From Platerodrilus igneus (lineage: Eukaryota; Arthropoda; Insecta; Coleoptera; Lycidae): DNA of 64,000 nt. Location: positions 4,086,501 through 4,150,500 of the forward strand of contig JARFIW010000003.1 in NCBI GenBank assembly GCA_036346225.1, read 5' to 3'. Within the stretch, counting starts at the first letter, position 1; each line of letters begins with the position of its first letter. A model generated the notes under the pieces. The model searched no databases, was not told the origin of the DNA, and saw nothing but the letters and a program-made list of their open reading frames with translations. This document shows positions 10,840 through 21,344 of this stretch, piece after piece. A program made the translations under genes and the position numbers.

Positions 10840-12704
10840 AACTCTGCTTCTATGCAAAATGTAAGTACATATATTCTTTCTATGTTTTTAATTAAAATTG
10901 TCTATATTCCTTTTCGATTTTAGTATTCATGAAGAATGGGAGCTTGATTATTTTTACAGAGGTGAATGATAAATATTGTTGCTTAATATGCATTGCCTTC
11001 ATAGCCATCGCTAAAAGGGTAATCTGGAAAGGCCTTTTAACATTACATAATAAATATCAAGCAGTTTATCCATAAAATAGTAACTTAAGAAAATAATATT
11101 AGAGATCTTAAGGTTCAATTAACAGGTCGACAAAATGTTTTCAAACAGCCCATGTAAAAATCACGTGCAGTAACTACTGCAACATTCAAAGTAAGCTACT
11201 CTATGCAAAAAATGTAAACCGTTTGTTTGACGGTGAGTTTATAAAAGAAACTTTCTTGAAAATGTCAGATTACTTTTTGTGACTTTCAGAATAAGAGTGA
11301 AATTATAGCTGCAATTAAAGATCTACAATTGTCTCGAAATACTGTGATGCGGCGAATTGAGAAAATGAGTGAAAATGTAAGAGAAAAATTACATAAATAT
11401 ATTAATAGATGTTCTTGTTGTTCCCTTCAATTACATGAATCGACCGATATACGTGACACAGCACAATTGATTATTTTTATTCGAATGGTTTTAAATATTA
11501 TACATTTAAAGAAGAATTGTTGGGTATGATTTCTTTGACAGAAAGGCCTAGCTTTTAAAACCTTCCTGACTAACTTGAAAAATACAACTTTTTAAATTAG
11601 TTTCAATAACAGATGTCACAGGAGCGATGATAGGCTGCATCAATGGATTTATAACCTTATGCCAAAATAATGACAAATTTCCAAGTTTTTGAGCTACCAC
11701 TGCATAATTCACCCACAAGTGTTACCTAGCAAAATATTAAATACCAACGAAATGATGGACATGGCGTTCAAAATTGTAAATTCTATTCAAGGAACTTCAC
11801 TCACCCTTTCAATTGCAACCTGGTGAAGGACACCGAGAATTATTACTACACATTGATGTTAGGTGGCTAAGTAGAAGTAAATTTTGACAACGATTTTGTG
11901 ATTTATTAAATGAGATAGCAATTGTTCTTGAAGGCAACATGGAAAATGTTCAAATTTACATGATGAAGTTTGGCTCAGATTTAGCATTTCTTACAGATTT
12001 TACATTAAAATTAAGTGATTTAAATTTAGAATTGCTAGAAAAAAACAGGACAATAATAGAAATTATCAGTAGCATTAATGCAAACAAAACAAAATTTATT
12101 ATGTTAATAGAAATTCTTCAACAAAACAACTTGAACCACTTTTCAAATATGACCAACTACAAAGCTATTAAAATTGTAATTATAACGTTGAAAAATATGT
12201 TGCAGAAATTAAAAAAGTGATTGAAGACTTTGAGGTCAGATTTCATGATTTTGCAAAAATTAAAGATAATGTGCAGTACGTCTTTTCCTTTTAAAACAAT
12301 TTAAATATAAAACATATTGCCGCTAAAATTTTAGACATATTTCATTTTGAACAAAAGAACGTGTTAGAAAATGAAATTATAACTCTAAAAGCTGATATAA
12401 TTTTACGTCAGAGCATTTGAGGAAGACTTTTGGAAATACGTCAATTGAGAAAAGTATCCCAATATTTCCAAATGTAGCGAGTATATACTCTTGTTTTGGA
12501 TTTACATACTTAAGTGAATCGCCTTTTTCTTATTTAAAGTTCACAAAGTCTAAACGTCGTTCTCTGCTGACTGATTCTTATACTGAAGATTTTTTATCAC
12601 TATCTTTGTCTGGATAAACAACAAATTATGAATACTTAGTTGGATACATGCAGACGCAAACCTCATATTAATGATAGGATAATAATAAAATAAAATCTAA
12701 TAGT
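10840..12704 (+). mobile_element. hAT-family transposon (GTF2IRD2/ZBED-like), decayed
   Basis: The plus strand reads, in order, a BED-finger-like segment (EEWELDYF...CCLICIAF, about 10940-11040), a central part with FLKMSDYFL and LQLSRNTVMRRIEKMSEN (11230-11400) and STDIRDTAQLIIFIRM, a WLSRSK region (about 11865), LAFLTDFTLKLSDLNLEL (11970-12030), and the C-terminal dimerisation region with SKRRSLLTDSYTEDFL (12550-12600). This order is typical of hAT transposases of the GTF2IRD2/ZBED group. AATTTTTTTT flanks it on both sides (10830-10839 and 12705-12714), and the surrounding gag frame resumes in phase when the insert and one duplicate are removed. No CAG-type terminal inverted repeats are visible. 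Many stops. Confidence 0.82.
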
Positions 12705-12714
12705 AATTTTTTTT

Positions 12715-13142
12715 GTCTCTACTTTCGAATCAACAAATTTTGTTATTAAGAATGTTGGTTTAAGGTCCCTCCTGCCATTGTCACTTATTAGTAGCTCCTT
12801 ACATCTCATACCGAATTGGAAGTGTAATTGGTTGGGTTCCATTCGAGGGTTTATTAAATCGCGAACCAGACATTTGATGTGTCTCTGGTCGCTGAAATAC
12901 GCTATAAGTAACCGTTTAAAGTCCTCCCATTGTTCAAGGTCATCGCGACTTGCGATCAATGTTAATACTCTTCCTGATAGTTTACTGAGAATTATGCGTA
13001 AAAGCATGACATTACGGTCAATGTCACCTTTTTTATAAAAAAATTTCAAGAACATTTCACCTGCAGTAATAAAAATACATAGTATCGTTTGATTTCCGTC
13101 GAATACGGGGATTGATTCGAGGTACAACCGCATATTCTCCAT
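12715..13142 (-). pseudogene. ERV1 gag, N-terminal part
   Basis: Begins at ATG 13142. The frame contains YLESIPVFDGN, LRIILSKLSGRVLTLI, WEDFKRLLIAYFSDQR and LVRDLINPRM, which are conserved errantivirus Gag core motifs. The frame stays open to the hAT insertion, where it is cut after VETKK. Gag would have formed the particle shell. Confidence 0.78.
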
Positions 13143-14111
13143 GTTTCGTGTTTTTAATATAAATTAATTCTATAAGTACTTTCCGATCAAATTTGTATTG
13201 CGATTAAATTAAAGTTGGTATCTAGTTATTTAAAGAATCACGTATATGCAATTACAAAGTGCTATTATATATTAAAGAATTTCTACTTGGTAATTTTGTC
13301 GTCAATTACTGTTGCATTGAATTGTATATTTTTAACTTTAAAGATTGTTGCGAGTTGAGTTTCTATTTTCTGAATGGTTTTTTCGTAATAACTGCGCTAT
13401 AATTATACGTTTTTATTCAGATTGGTGATGATTAATTAATGTGTTGCAATAATAAATTCGTGAATTGCTTCTTTACAATTACACACCTAAGTTGCCTTAA
13501 AATATCTAATTATAAAGTTTCAGCTTTTGAATGATTTTATTTCAGTGACGAGTAATTCGTTTTGTTACAATAAAGTGCATAAACGTTTATAATTATATAC
13601 TTTTGTTGATTTGCTGTGCTGAAAGTATTTAATTATACAGCTTTATAAAGATGTGATGAGGGTCAAGTTTGAATGAATCTTTTCAGTAATAATAATTGCT
13701 GTAAATAAAAATGGTAAAAATAATTGCCTTCTATTTATACGTTAAACTGCAGTCTTGCTAAATAAGTCGTTTCGTTTTATCTTAATAAATTGTAGTAAAT
13801 TATGCACATAAATGCGTCTTTATAATTCCTTGTTAAAATAAGTTTTTTGAGTAAATTCTTTCAGAAATAATAAATTGCGATAATAAAATTGTACATAAAA
13901 TTCTTACTATCTAATATCAATAATTTGAAAAAGAATATGGTTAGGATAAATTGAAATACATAATTTTCATTACCAATTTCATCCGTTTTTTTCTTTGGGT
14001 TTGGTCGATTTTGTACCTTGACCAAATTTTGTTGTTTGTTCTTCCAGATTAAGAATTGATATTCCAGACCACTAGTTTCTTGAATTTGGATTTCCTAGTT
14101 CCCTTCTGGAT
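13143..14111 (-). other. ERV1 untranslated leader
   Basis: About 970 bp of AT-rich DNA between the PBS and the gag start. No reading frame or structure that I can assign. Long leaders are usual in errantiviruses. Confidence 0.5.
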
Positions 14112-14128
14112 CCGATCCGTCTGCGCCA
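14112..14128 (-). other. ERV1 primer-binding site
   Basis: The minus strand after the 5' LTR reads TGGCGCAGACGGATCGG. The TGGCGCAG start matches the tRNA-Ser-type PBS of the 17.6/297 group of errantiviruses. The first T overlaps the terminal T of the LTR (TAACT). Confidence 0.75.
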
Positions 14129-14681
14129 GTTAGGTTTTGGCCTTTGGAAGCTGCTATTTTAAAAAATCTTCTTCTAAAAACTCTTCTAACAAATTTATTT
14201 AAACAGAAATTACAAGTTGAAATTTAATTTACAAATACTGATTCAAAAATATTCTAAGTTGAAGTTACTATTAAATGAACTAATTTAGAGCGAGTAGCCT
14301 AAACAACCAACAATGCTAAAGTTGTAAGGCTCAAGATTGACTGACCATTTTGGGCTCTCCATGGTATTTATGTTGTCCCTGCCTCTCACATTGCTTGTGG
14401 GAATTGCAAAGCTCATGTCTGCTAATTTCTTTATTCATTTATACAATACAAAGTAACAATCTTAATTCTAGTAATTGCGGTTTTATAACCTACTGTGACC
14501 TGCACCTGCAGTGTCACGTTGCGTCTGGAATACAATGTATTCACTTCCGTTCTCATGTCTTCTGTCTGTCTTCTATTAACTTTTTATTATCTATCCTTGA
14601 ATTATACAATGTTGCAAGTTAACTTAAGATTCAATAATTCCATTTAATTATACATATATTTGATTTGGGGGATATGTATCT
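14129..14681 (-). repeat. ERV1 5' LTR
   Basis: A 553-bp LTR, longer than its 3' partner because that copy lost about 190 bp. Minus-strand start near 14681, with the terminal base pattern AGTTAC changed by one substitution; inner end TAACT at 14129. The partner identity outside the deletion is roughly 90 percent by eye. Confidence 0.82.
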
Positions 14682-15916
14682 TGCTTTGAGATTTAACTCA
14701 TTATTAGTTAAGGATTTTTTTCCGGTTGGTAGCGTATCAAAATGTAATAATGTAGCAGACTTAAACAATTTATACAGGCGCATTTTTCTTTTATAAAGGC
14801 ATAACAATCCTAGTCAATAATTTTTAAAATCGGCACACTCGTACAAACGCGCATGACCCACCTTACTACAAAAGTTACAGGTCACAGTTTTTGTAAACTT
14901 ATTGCCCATGGTTACCAATGAATAGGTTATTTTATACCCACCCTATAGTTTCGAATGCGAGTTGAACTCAGTTTTTGATGTGCGTTTTAGAATCCTCACA
15001 TGTTCCCCTAAAAATGTTGCAAATTAGTCGTAAGTTGGTATATCGCCTTTCTTTCAACCACAATTTTTGAAAGAATTAACAGTATCAGGATCTAAATTTT
15101 TTATCCCAATAGGAACAAACATTAATTCCTTTGTCAGAAATTTTAAAACTGACCCAAGATTGCGTAAACAGATGTAAATTTATCTCCAATATTTTAAACT
15201 TTTTGGCGTTGCATTACCAATTGGTTTCAGTTCAAGAAGTTGATTCAGGGAAGTAGATGCTAAAGCGCGATTGTCTTGATATTTTGCAATCAAAGCATTG
15301 TATATCGGTAAATAGTTTCCCGGTGTCGGTATTAGACCATGGCAGATATTTTGTGCTTTGTCAACTAGAACCTATAACAGAATACTGAATACGTGAGATA
15401 GATGTTCATTTTCATGTATTAGAGTATTAAAATTTTGAATAAATATAGGTCAATCGAACACTTTTCCGGAAAGCGGATTAAGCATAATTCGAGGCAACTT
15501 AAAGTAGTTTTCTCTGCGTTTGGTATACTGACCAACCTCAGGTTTACCAATTTGTTTCATTGACAAAAACCGTTCCCTTGCAGGTTGAATAGAGCTACAC
15601 ATTTCAGTAAACAACCAAACTCTTACAAAATTCAGGTCTAAAATCATCCTTTAAGCGCATAGATAAACTATTTATTTCATCAGCTAAGGTCATAGGCTCG
15701 TTACGCAAGGCGATAACATGCACGGATTTGGCCAAAAAGCTTTCCACTTGTAGCGTGTCTTATTTATCTCGAATCAAATCTTGTAGTTTTAGTGCGTAAT
15801 TAAAATAACACGTAAACTTAGACTCGATTAAAGTTAAACGAGCTTCGTTTTCAGCTCCTTAACTCCTGCTACGGATTTCAGCATCTCTATTAGATGCGCG
15901 TGTACCTCTGGGCATG
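14682..15916 (-). pseudogene. BEL1 gag, broken
   Basis: Minus-strand ATG at 15916 starts a short frame (MPRGTRASNRDAEIRSRS). It is followed, in changing frames, by KFTCYFNYALKLQDLIRDK, and at about 15450-15510 by KLPRIMLNPLSGKVFD plus a FNTLIHENEHLS block. These resemble the LPKIxLPxFSG...F...V..N..L core of BEL/Pao Gag (DUF1759 type). Multiple stops. Its downstream continuation was separated by the ERV1 insertion and resumes at 6891. Confidence 0.62.
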
Positions 15917-15971
15917 ATGTCAGTTATAGAGTGTAACAATAACTCACGGTATATTTTTCGAGAAGCGATAA

Positions 15972-17672
15972 TGCTAAAGTAATGATTTATTCCAATACCT
16001 AATGTAGTTTCACACTATTGCATCCAGTGACAACAAGACCACAATTATGGGAAGCGAAATGTGATTGGGTTCCCCATAGCGTGCTGGTTGTAATTTAATT
16101 TACATATTGATATGATAAAGCCTCGCGTTGGAGCGTTTCTGGAAGAGTGCTGTGACAACGCCGCGTTGAGAGCGTCACTAAAAGAGTGATGTGAAACAGA
16201 TACAGCAATTTGTAAAACTTGAAGTTGTTCATATACATTCCTTTCTAACTTTGCCTAGCTAGCTCAACGGAATTGACGTAGTTTTTTTAAATGAGATCAA
16301 ACAGCAATATCACCAAGCATTTATACAGTATGAAATATTTTCCTTAATACAAAAGCATATAGAAGAACATTTACAACATCTGTTCTTTCAAACATAAAAT
16401 AAATTATAAAAAAAAAATTCCTTACTTTATTTTAAATTTGCAGAACTAAATTTTTTCTTTTATGAATGGTTTACCTGGTTATGATTATTCCCATGTTTGT
16501 AAAATTTGTTTTGGCCAAAAAAATCCTTGACAGATAATGTATTAAAAAGGACAGAGTATTTCGAACTCTAAACACAAATTCTCATGGCAAAAAATTCTCA
16601 CAAAAAGATATTATATGATTAACAGTTATTATTTTACTTTAAATTAAATACAAATACTTCAATATTAGTTAAAAGTAAATCTAAAAGTAATATTTGCAGA
16701 ATCCACAAAAACGCTCCACGTAATTAAATATCTTCTTATTTTAAATTGACGTCAAATCAGCTTACAAGATTTTCCATATTGGAAATCCTCATTTCAAACA
16801 GCTATAACCAAAGTACATTTTTGGTTAAATTTTCCTTTCGATTATTTAATAAAATTTTTTAAATAGTCTTATATTACAGAATTTTCCTCTTCATTGTAAT
16901 TAATAAATTATATTTTTCATGTAATTTGCATTTAAAATATCATTTCTAAATTTATTATTCCATCGTAGTTATTAAACTACAGTATGCTTATTGCACACTT
17001 TAAATATCATTTTCGCAAAGCAACAGCTGCGACTTAAATCAAAATAGCAATTCGCGATCGAAATTAACAATGGAATATATCCCTTAATTAATAAACGCTT
17101 TGTTATATATACAAATTATCTATTTTCTAGAACCTAGTAGAATGTGTATGGGATATTATGATGCAAGGTTTTGCAAAAAAACTCATTAGCGTCTACAATC
17201 GCGGTGTTTATTACTACGTAATCTTGTTCCACTTCTTTGTGACGCGCTGTTTGTCCTTGTTTAACACATATACGATTATTGTGGCGTATCGCTTCTCTCC
17301 TATAGTGAATGCAAAGATCATAAATATTACGTACCAATTTCTATTACATTTTTTAGGTTTTTTAGTGTTCCGGCCGCTTTTTGGAATAAATGTTTCATTT
17401 ATTAATTAGTTTATTTACTTAGTTCTAAATATGTATGACTAATATTATGCAATTATTTGATCTTGCAATAAACAATGAAAATGGGAAATGTTTCGATATA
17501 AAAAGCTATTTAAAATTTTATTGAATAATCAAACCGATGATGCACATTGATTTTTAAATAAAAATGTAAATAATATGTAGATTTTGTAAACTGGGATTTG
17601 ATGTTAATTAAGGAATAGAAGCCGAAGATATTTAATACCGTTGATTACAAATTGGAAAAGCCTTTCGTGGAT
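15972..17672 (-). repeat. BEL1 5' LTR, truncated at outer end
   Basis: Near-identical to 1-1696. The inner end probably reads ...TTTAGCA at 15972 on the minus strand, fitting the TG...CA rule. The LTR match ends abruptly at 17672; the first ~480 bp of the LTR present in the other copy (1697-2178) are missing. No canonical TGG primer-binding site is visible just inside the end, so the boundary is uncertain. Confidence 0.6.
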
Positions 17673-17719
17673 TTTTGCAAGTATAATCTTTAAAAAAGTG
17701 TTGTTTGCAACTGATATTT

Positions 17720-18262
17720 AGTATTTATCATTTAAATCTAATCTAAAATAAGTCCTAATCATATAATATTTTTTTATAAGGATATCTACTAGGAAGGTGT
17801 TATGATCGACGTTTGAAACACGACCTTTTAATAGATTATCTGTCAAGATTTTTTTGGACAAACAAGGCTTACAAGCGTGGGAACTAAAACCAGGTAAACT
17901 ATTCATAAGAGAAGAGATTTTAGTTCTGTAAATTGTGAGCAACATAAGGTGAGAAACATTTTTAAGTAAATAAGTTAACATTTAAAAGAAACGATATTGT
18001 AAAAGTCCTATATGCTTCTGTATCAGAAAAAAATATTTCATAGTGTATAAATGCTTTGTGATATTGCTGTGTTTGATTTCATTTTGAAAACTCCAACATA
18101 TTTGTTGAGCTAGCCAGGCAAAGTTAGAAAGGAAGACAAATCAACAATTACAAATTTTACAATTTGCTGTATCTGTATCACAGCAATCTTTTAGCGGCGC
18201 ATCAAAGCGAGGCGTTGTCACAGCACTGTTTTGGTGACGCATCAGCGTGCGGCTGTTGTCAC
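17720..18262 (+). repeat. Diverged inverted copy of the BEL1 LTR family
   Basis: The reverse complement aligns with 16021-16690 over about 550-650 bp at perhaps 70-75 percent identity. It shares the ~40-bp subrepeats (two units around GTGCTGTGACAAC), GCTAGC(C)AGGCAAAGTTAGAAAGGA, the poly-A-rich segment and TCTGTCAAGATTTTTTTGG. Together with the adjacent LTR it forms an imperfect inverted pair. It is probably a relic solo LTR of a related subfamily. The 87-codon minus frame here has no recognisable domain. Confidence 0.6.
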
Positions 18263-18400
18263 ACCAATATAATATATAACTTCATACACCGTAAACCCAA
18301 AGCTATTGGTACTTACCTCACTTTGGCTCCTCGAAGTACTGCCCCAGGCTCGTCGTTGCTGATGGTTTGATATATTTAATTTTGATTTCGAAATTAAGAA

Positions 18401-20036
18401 TAGTTATAGTTATAGTTATAGTTATAGTTATAGTTATAGTTATAGTTATAGTTATAGTTATAGTTATAGTTATAGTTATAGTTATAGTTATAGTTATAGT
18501 TATAGTTATAGTTATAGTTATAGTTATAGTTATAGTTATAGTTATAGTTATAGTTATAGTTATAGTTATAGTTATAGTTATAGTTATAGTTATAGTTATA
18601 GTTATAGTTATAGTTATAGTTATAGTTATAGTTATAGTTATAGTTATAGTTATAGTTATAGTTATAGTTATAGTTATAGTTATAGTTATAGTTATAGTTA
18701 TAGTTATTAGTTATAGTTATAGTTATAGTTATAGTTATAGTTATAGTTATAGTTATAGTTATAGTTATAGTTATAGTTATAGTTATAGTTATAGTTATAG
18801 TTATAGTTATAGTTATAGTTATAGTTATAGTTATAGTTATAGTTATAGTTATAGTTATAGTTATAGTTATAGTTATAGTTATAGTTATAGTTATAGTTAT
18901 AGTTATAGTTATAGTTATAGTTATAGTTATAGTTATAGTTATAGTTATAGTTATAGTTATAGTTATAGTTATAGTTATAGTTATAGTTATAGTTATAGTT
19001 ATAGTTATAGTTATAGTTATAGTTATAGTTATAGTTATAGTTATAGTTATAGTTATAGTTATAGTTATAGTTATAGTTATAGTTATAGTTATAGTTATAG
19101 TTATAGTTATAGTTATAGTTATAGTTATAGTTATAGTTATAGTTATAGTTATAGTTATAGTTATAGTTATAGTTATAGTTATAGTTATAGTTATAGTTAT
19201 AGTTATAGTTATAGTTATAGTTATAGTTATAGTTATAGTTATAGTTATAGTTATAGTTATAGTTATAGTTATAGTTATAGTTATAGTTATAGTTATAGTT
19301 ATAGTTATAGTTATAGTTATAGTTATAGTTATAGTTATAGTTATAGTTATAGTTATAGTTATAGTTATAGTTATAGTTATAGTATATAGTTATAGTTATA
19401 GTTATAGTTATAGTTATAGTTATAGTTATAGTTATAGTTATAGTTATAGTTATAGTTATAGTTATAGTTATAGTTATAGTTATAGTTATAGTTATAGTTA
19501 TAGTTATAGTTATAGTTATAGTTATAGTTATAGTTATAGTTATAGTTATAGTTATAGTTATAGTTATAGTTATAGTTATAGTTATAGTTATAGTTATAGT
19601 TATAGTTATAGTTATAGTTATAGTTATAGTTATAGTTATAGTTATAGTTATAGTTATAGTTATAGTTATAGTTATAGTTATAGTTATAGTTATAGTTATA
19701 GTTATAGTTATAGTTATAGTTATAGTTATAGTTATAGTTATAGTTATAGTTATAGTTATAGTTATAGTTATAGTTATAGTTATAGTTATAGTTATAGTTA
19801 TAGTTATAGTTATAGTTATAGTTATAGTTATAGTTATAGTTATAGTTATAGTTATAGTTATAGTTATAGTTATAGTTATAGTTATAGTTATAGTTATAGT
19901 TATAGTTATAGTTATAGTTATAGTTATAGTTATAGTTATAGTTATAGTTATAGTTATAGTTATAGTTATAGTTATAGTTATAGTTATAGTTATAGTTATA
20001 GTTATAGTTATAGTTATAGTTATAGTTATAGTTATA
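18401..20036 (+). repeat. (TATAGT)n hexanucleotide array, 1.64 kb
   Basis: About 270 nearly perfect copies of a 6-mer (TAGTTA in plus orientation). I see only two phase slips: one missing A at about 18707 and one missing T at about 19383. Long SY/IV/IT/YN dipeptide frames across it are artefacts of the repeat. The right end abuts a Penelope-like RT without spacer. It is not the TTAGG or TCAGG telomeric repeat of insects. Confidence 0.97.
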
Positions 20037-21340
20037 CCAATCTTAGCCCAGAATGTCATGGATCTACTTTTGGACAAAATCATTCCTAACCTTTCATTTC
20101 GAGTTACATTTTTAGCTAAATATGTAGACGACATAGATTGATCTGTACCACACAATCTAGTTGAAACCACTCTTGAACACTTCAATAACTTTAAATAAAC
20201 ATCTAAAATTCAATTTAAGAAAGAAGAAGACTACAAAATTCCATTTCTTGGCACATTGATTATTCGATCAGAAAACAACAGTTTGATTTTTAATTACTAT
20301 AAAAAATCCTACAAGTTCTGATATATACATTAACTACAACTCCAGTCACAGCAATAAACACAAGATCAATACCATCTTAGCACTAAAAAATCGAATTACA
20401 AAAATAAACCATCCAATTTTCTAAATAACAACATTAAGGAATTAAAACAAGTCTTTATCAGTAATGGTTATCTCATTCAAATTGTCAACAAATTGTTGAA
20501 TGCCAACATTTTATCACAACAAAAAACAACACAACAACTGGTCTACAAGAAGTTTCCGTATATTGAAAAACTAACTCCACAACTTACTAGAATTTTAAAA
20601 ACACCAAATATAGGCATTGCATACTACTGTGTGAAGTCAATTATAAATCTTTTTTCGCCCCTTAAAGATAGAACTAACACCGAAATGTGCAGTAACGTTG
20701 TATATAAGATTCAATGTATTTGCAACCACTCCTATGTTGGTCAAACTAGCCGGTGGTTAAAGTACAGATTAACTCAACACCGCTGTCATGCAAAATTGGG
20801 AAATAACAACTGTACCTTCTTAACACATATACATTCTAGCAAACACACACCTTCACTCAAAGACACCAAAATTTTAGAAATAGAACGAAATTACAAAAAA
20901 CGCTTATTACTTGAATCATTTCATATACAAAAAGAAAAAAGTGCATCAACAACAAACAAAGGCTAAATAACTTAAGTGTTGTGTACTCCGATCTGTATAA
21001 ACATTAATTGTAGTGCTGTTATTTAATGGACAATATTTATACCTTCTTTTCATTTTTATTTTATTTATATAGAAAAATCATTGCACTTAAATAAACTTGG
21101 TTTTTTTAACATCAAAATTGCATACACAAAACAATTTTAATTCTGTCACTCAAGCTTTGCTTATGTCATTTAAAATTAGTTTACACTAGCATTAAATTTA
21201 AGAATAATCAAGTTTTATGTAAGTTTTGACATATGTATTGTTTAGTTTCTAATTACCTAACTATTAGCTTATGATTATGATCTGATAATTAATCGAAACG
21301 TTAAGTTAAAAACGAAAGATTATTTGACAGTTGTTTTATT
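20037..21340 (+). mobile_element. Penelope-like element, 5'-truncated
   Basis: The first bases after the array encode PILAQNVMDLLLDKIIPNLS then FLAKYVDDID, the RT palm with an intact YVDD motif (about 20119-20130). They are followed by a YKKxTSSDIYINYNSSHS-like segment and the C-terminal region. The final frame (20493-20966, 157 aa) contains a GIY-YIG endonuclease: VVYKIQC...SYVGQTSR...RLTQHR with a downstream LEIE(R)N segment. RT plus C-terminal GIY-YIG is diagnostic of Penelope-like elements. The RT N-terminus is absent. Frameshifts and stops are present in the RT part; the endonuclease frame is open. The 3' noncoding part reaches about 21340. Confidence 0.88.
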
Positions 21341-21344
21341 TATG

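Larger units (their letters stand above)
6892..14681 (-). mobile_element. Errantivirus-type (Ty3/gypsy, env-bearing) element ERV1
   Basis: Two related LTRs bound a minus-strand gag (10361-10829 and 12715-13142), protease (about 9700-9950), integrase remnant (9020-9600) and env (7388-9048). The PBS begins TGGCGCAG, as in errantiviruses primed by tRNA-Ser. LTR ends are AGTTA...TAACT. The flanking 4-mers are TGCG (6888-6891) and TGCT (14682-14685), compatible with a decayed 4-bp target duplication. RT and RNase H are absent. A hAT element interrupts gag. The element sits between the gag and protease parts of BEL1. All frames are broken; this is a fossil endogenous copy. Confidence 0.85.
1..17672 (-). 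mobile_element. BEL/Pao LTR retrotransposon BEL1, interrupted, degraded
   Basis: Reading the minus strand from right to left gives the BEL/Pao order: 5' LTR (15972-17672), gag (14682-15916), protease (6400-6891), reverse transcriptase (5236-6310), RNase H (3764-4785), integrase (2298-3720) and 3' LTR (window start to 2178). An errantivirus-type element occupies 6892-14681, and a SINE and a 359-bp insertion lie in pol. Frameshifts and stops occur in every domain, so the element is dead. BEL/Pao assignment rests on the RT, RNase H and integrase motifs described in the separate entries. The outer boundaries cannot be tested for target duplication: the 3' LTR end falls just outside the window and the 5' LTR has lost its outer end. 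Confidence 0.85.

Noticed and set aside
18401..20036. Telomeric repeat
   Set aside because: The unit TATAGT is not TTAGG/TCAGG, lacks G-runs, and lies interstitially beside a transposon.
18367..20185. 340-aa and 492-aa frames of IV/SY and IT/YN dipeptides
   Set aside because: They are translations of a hexanucleotide array in frames that happen to lack stops, not genes.
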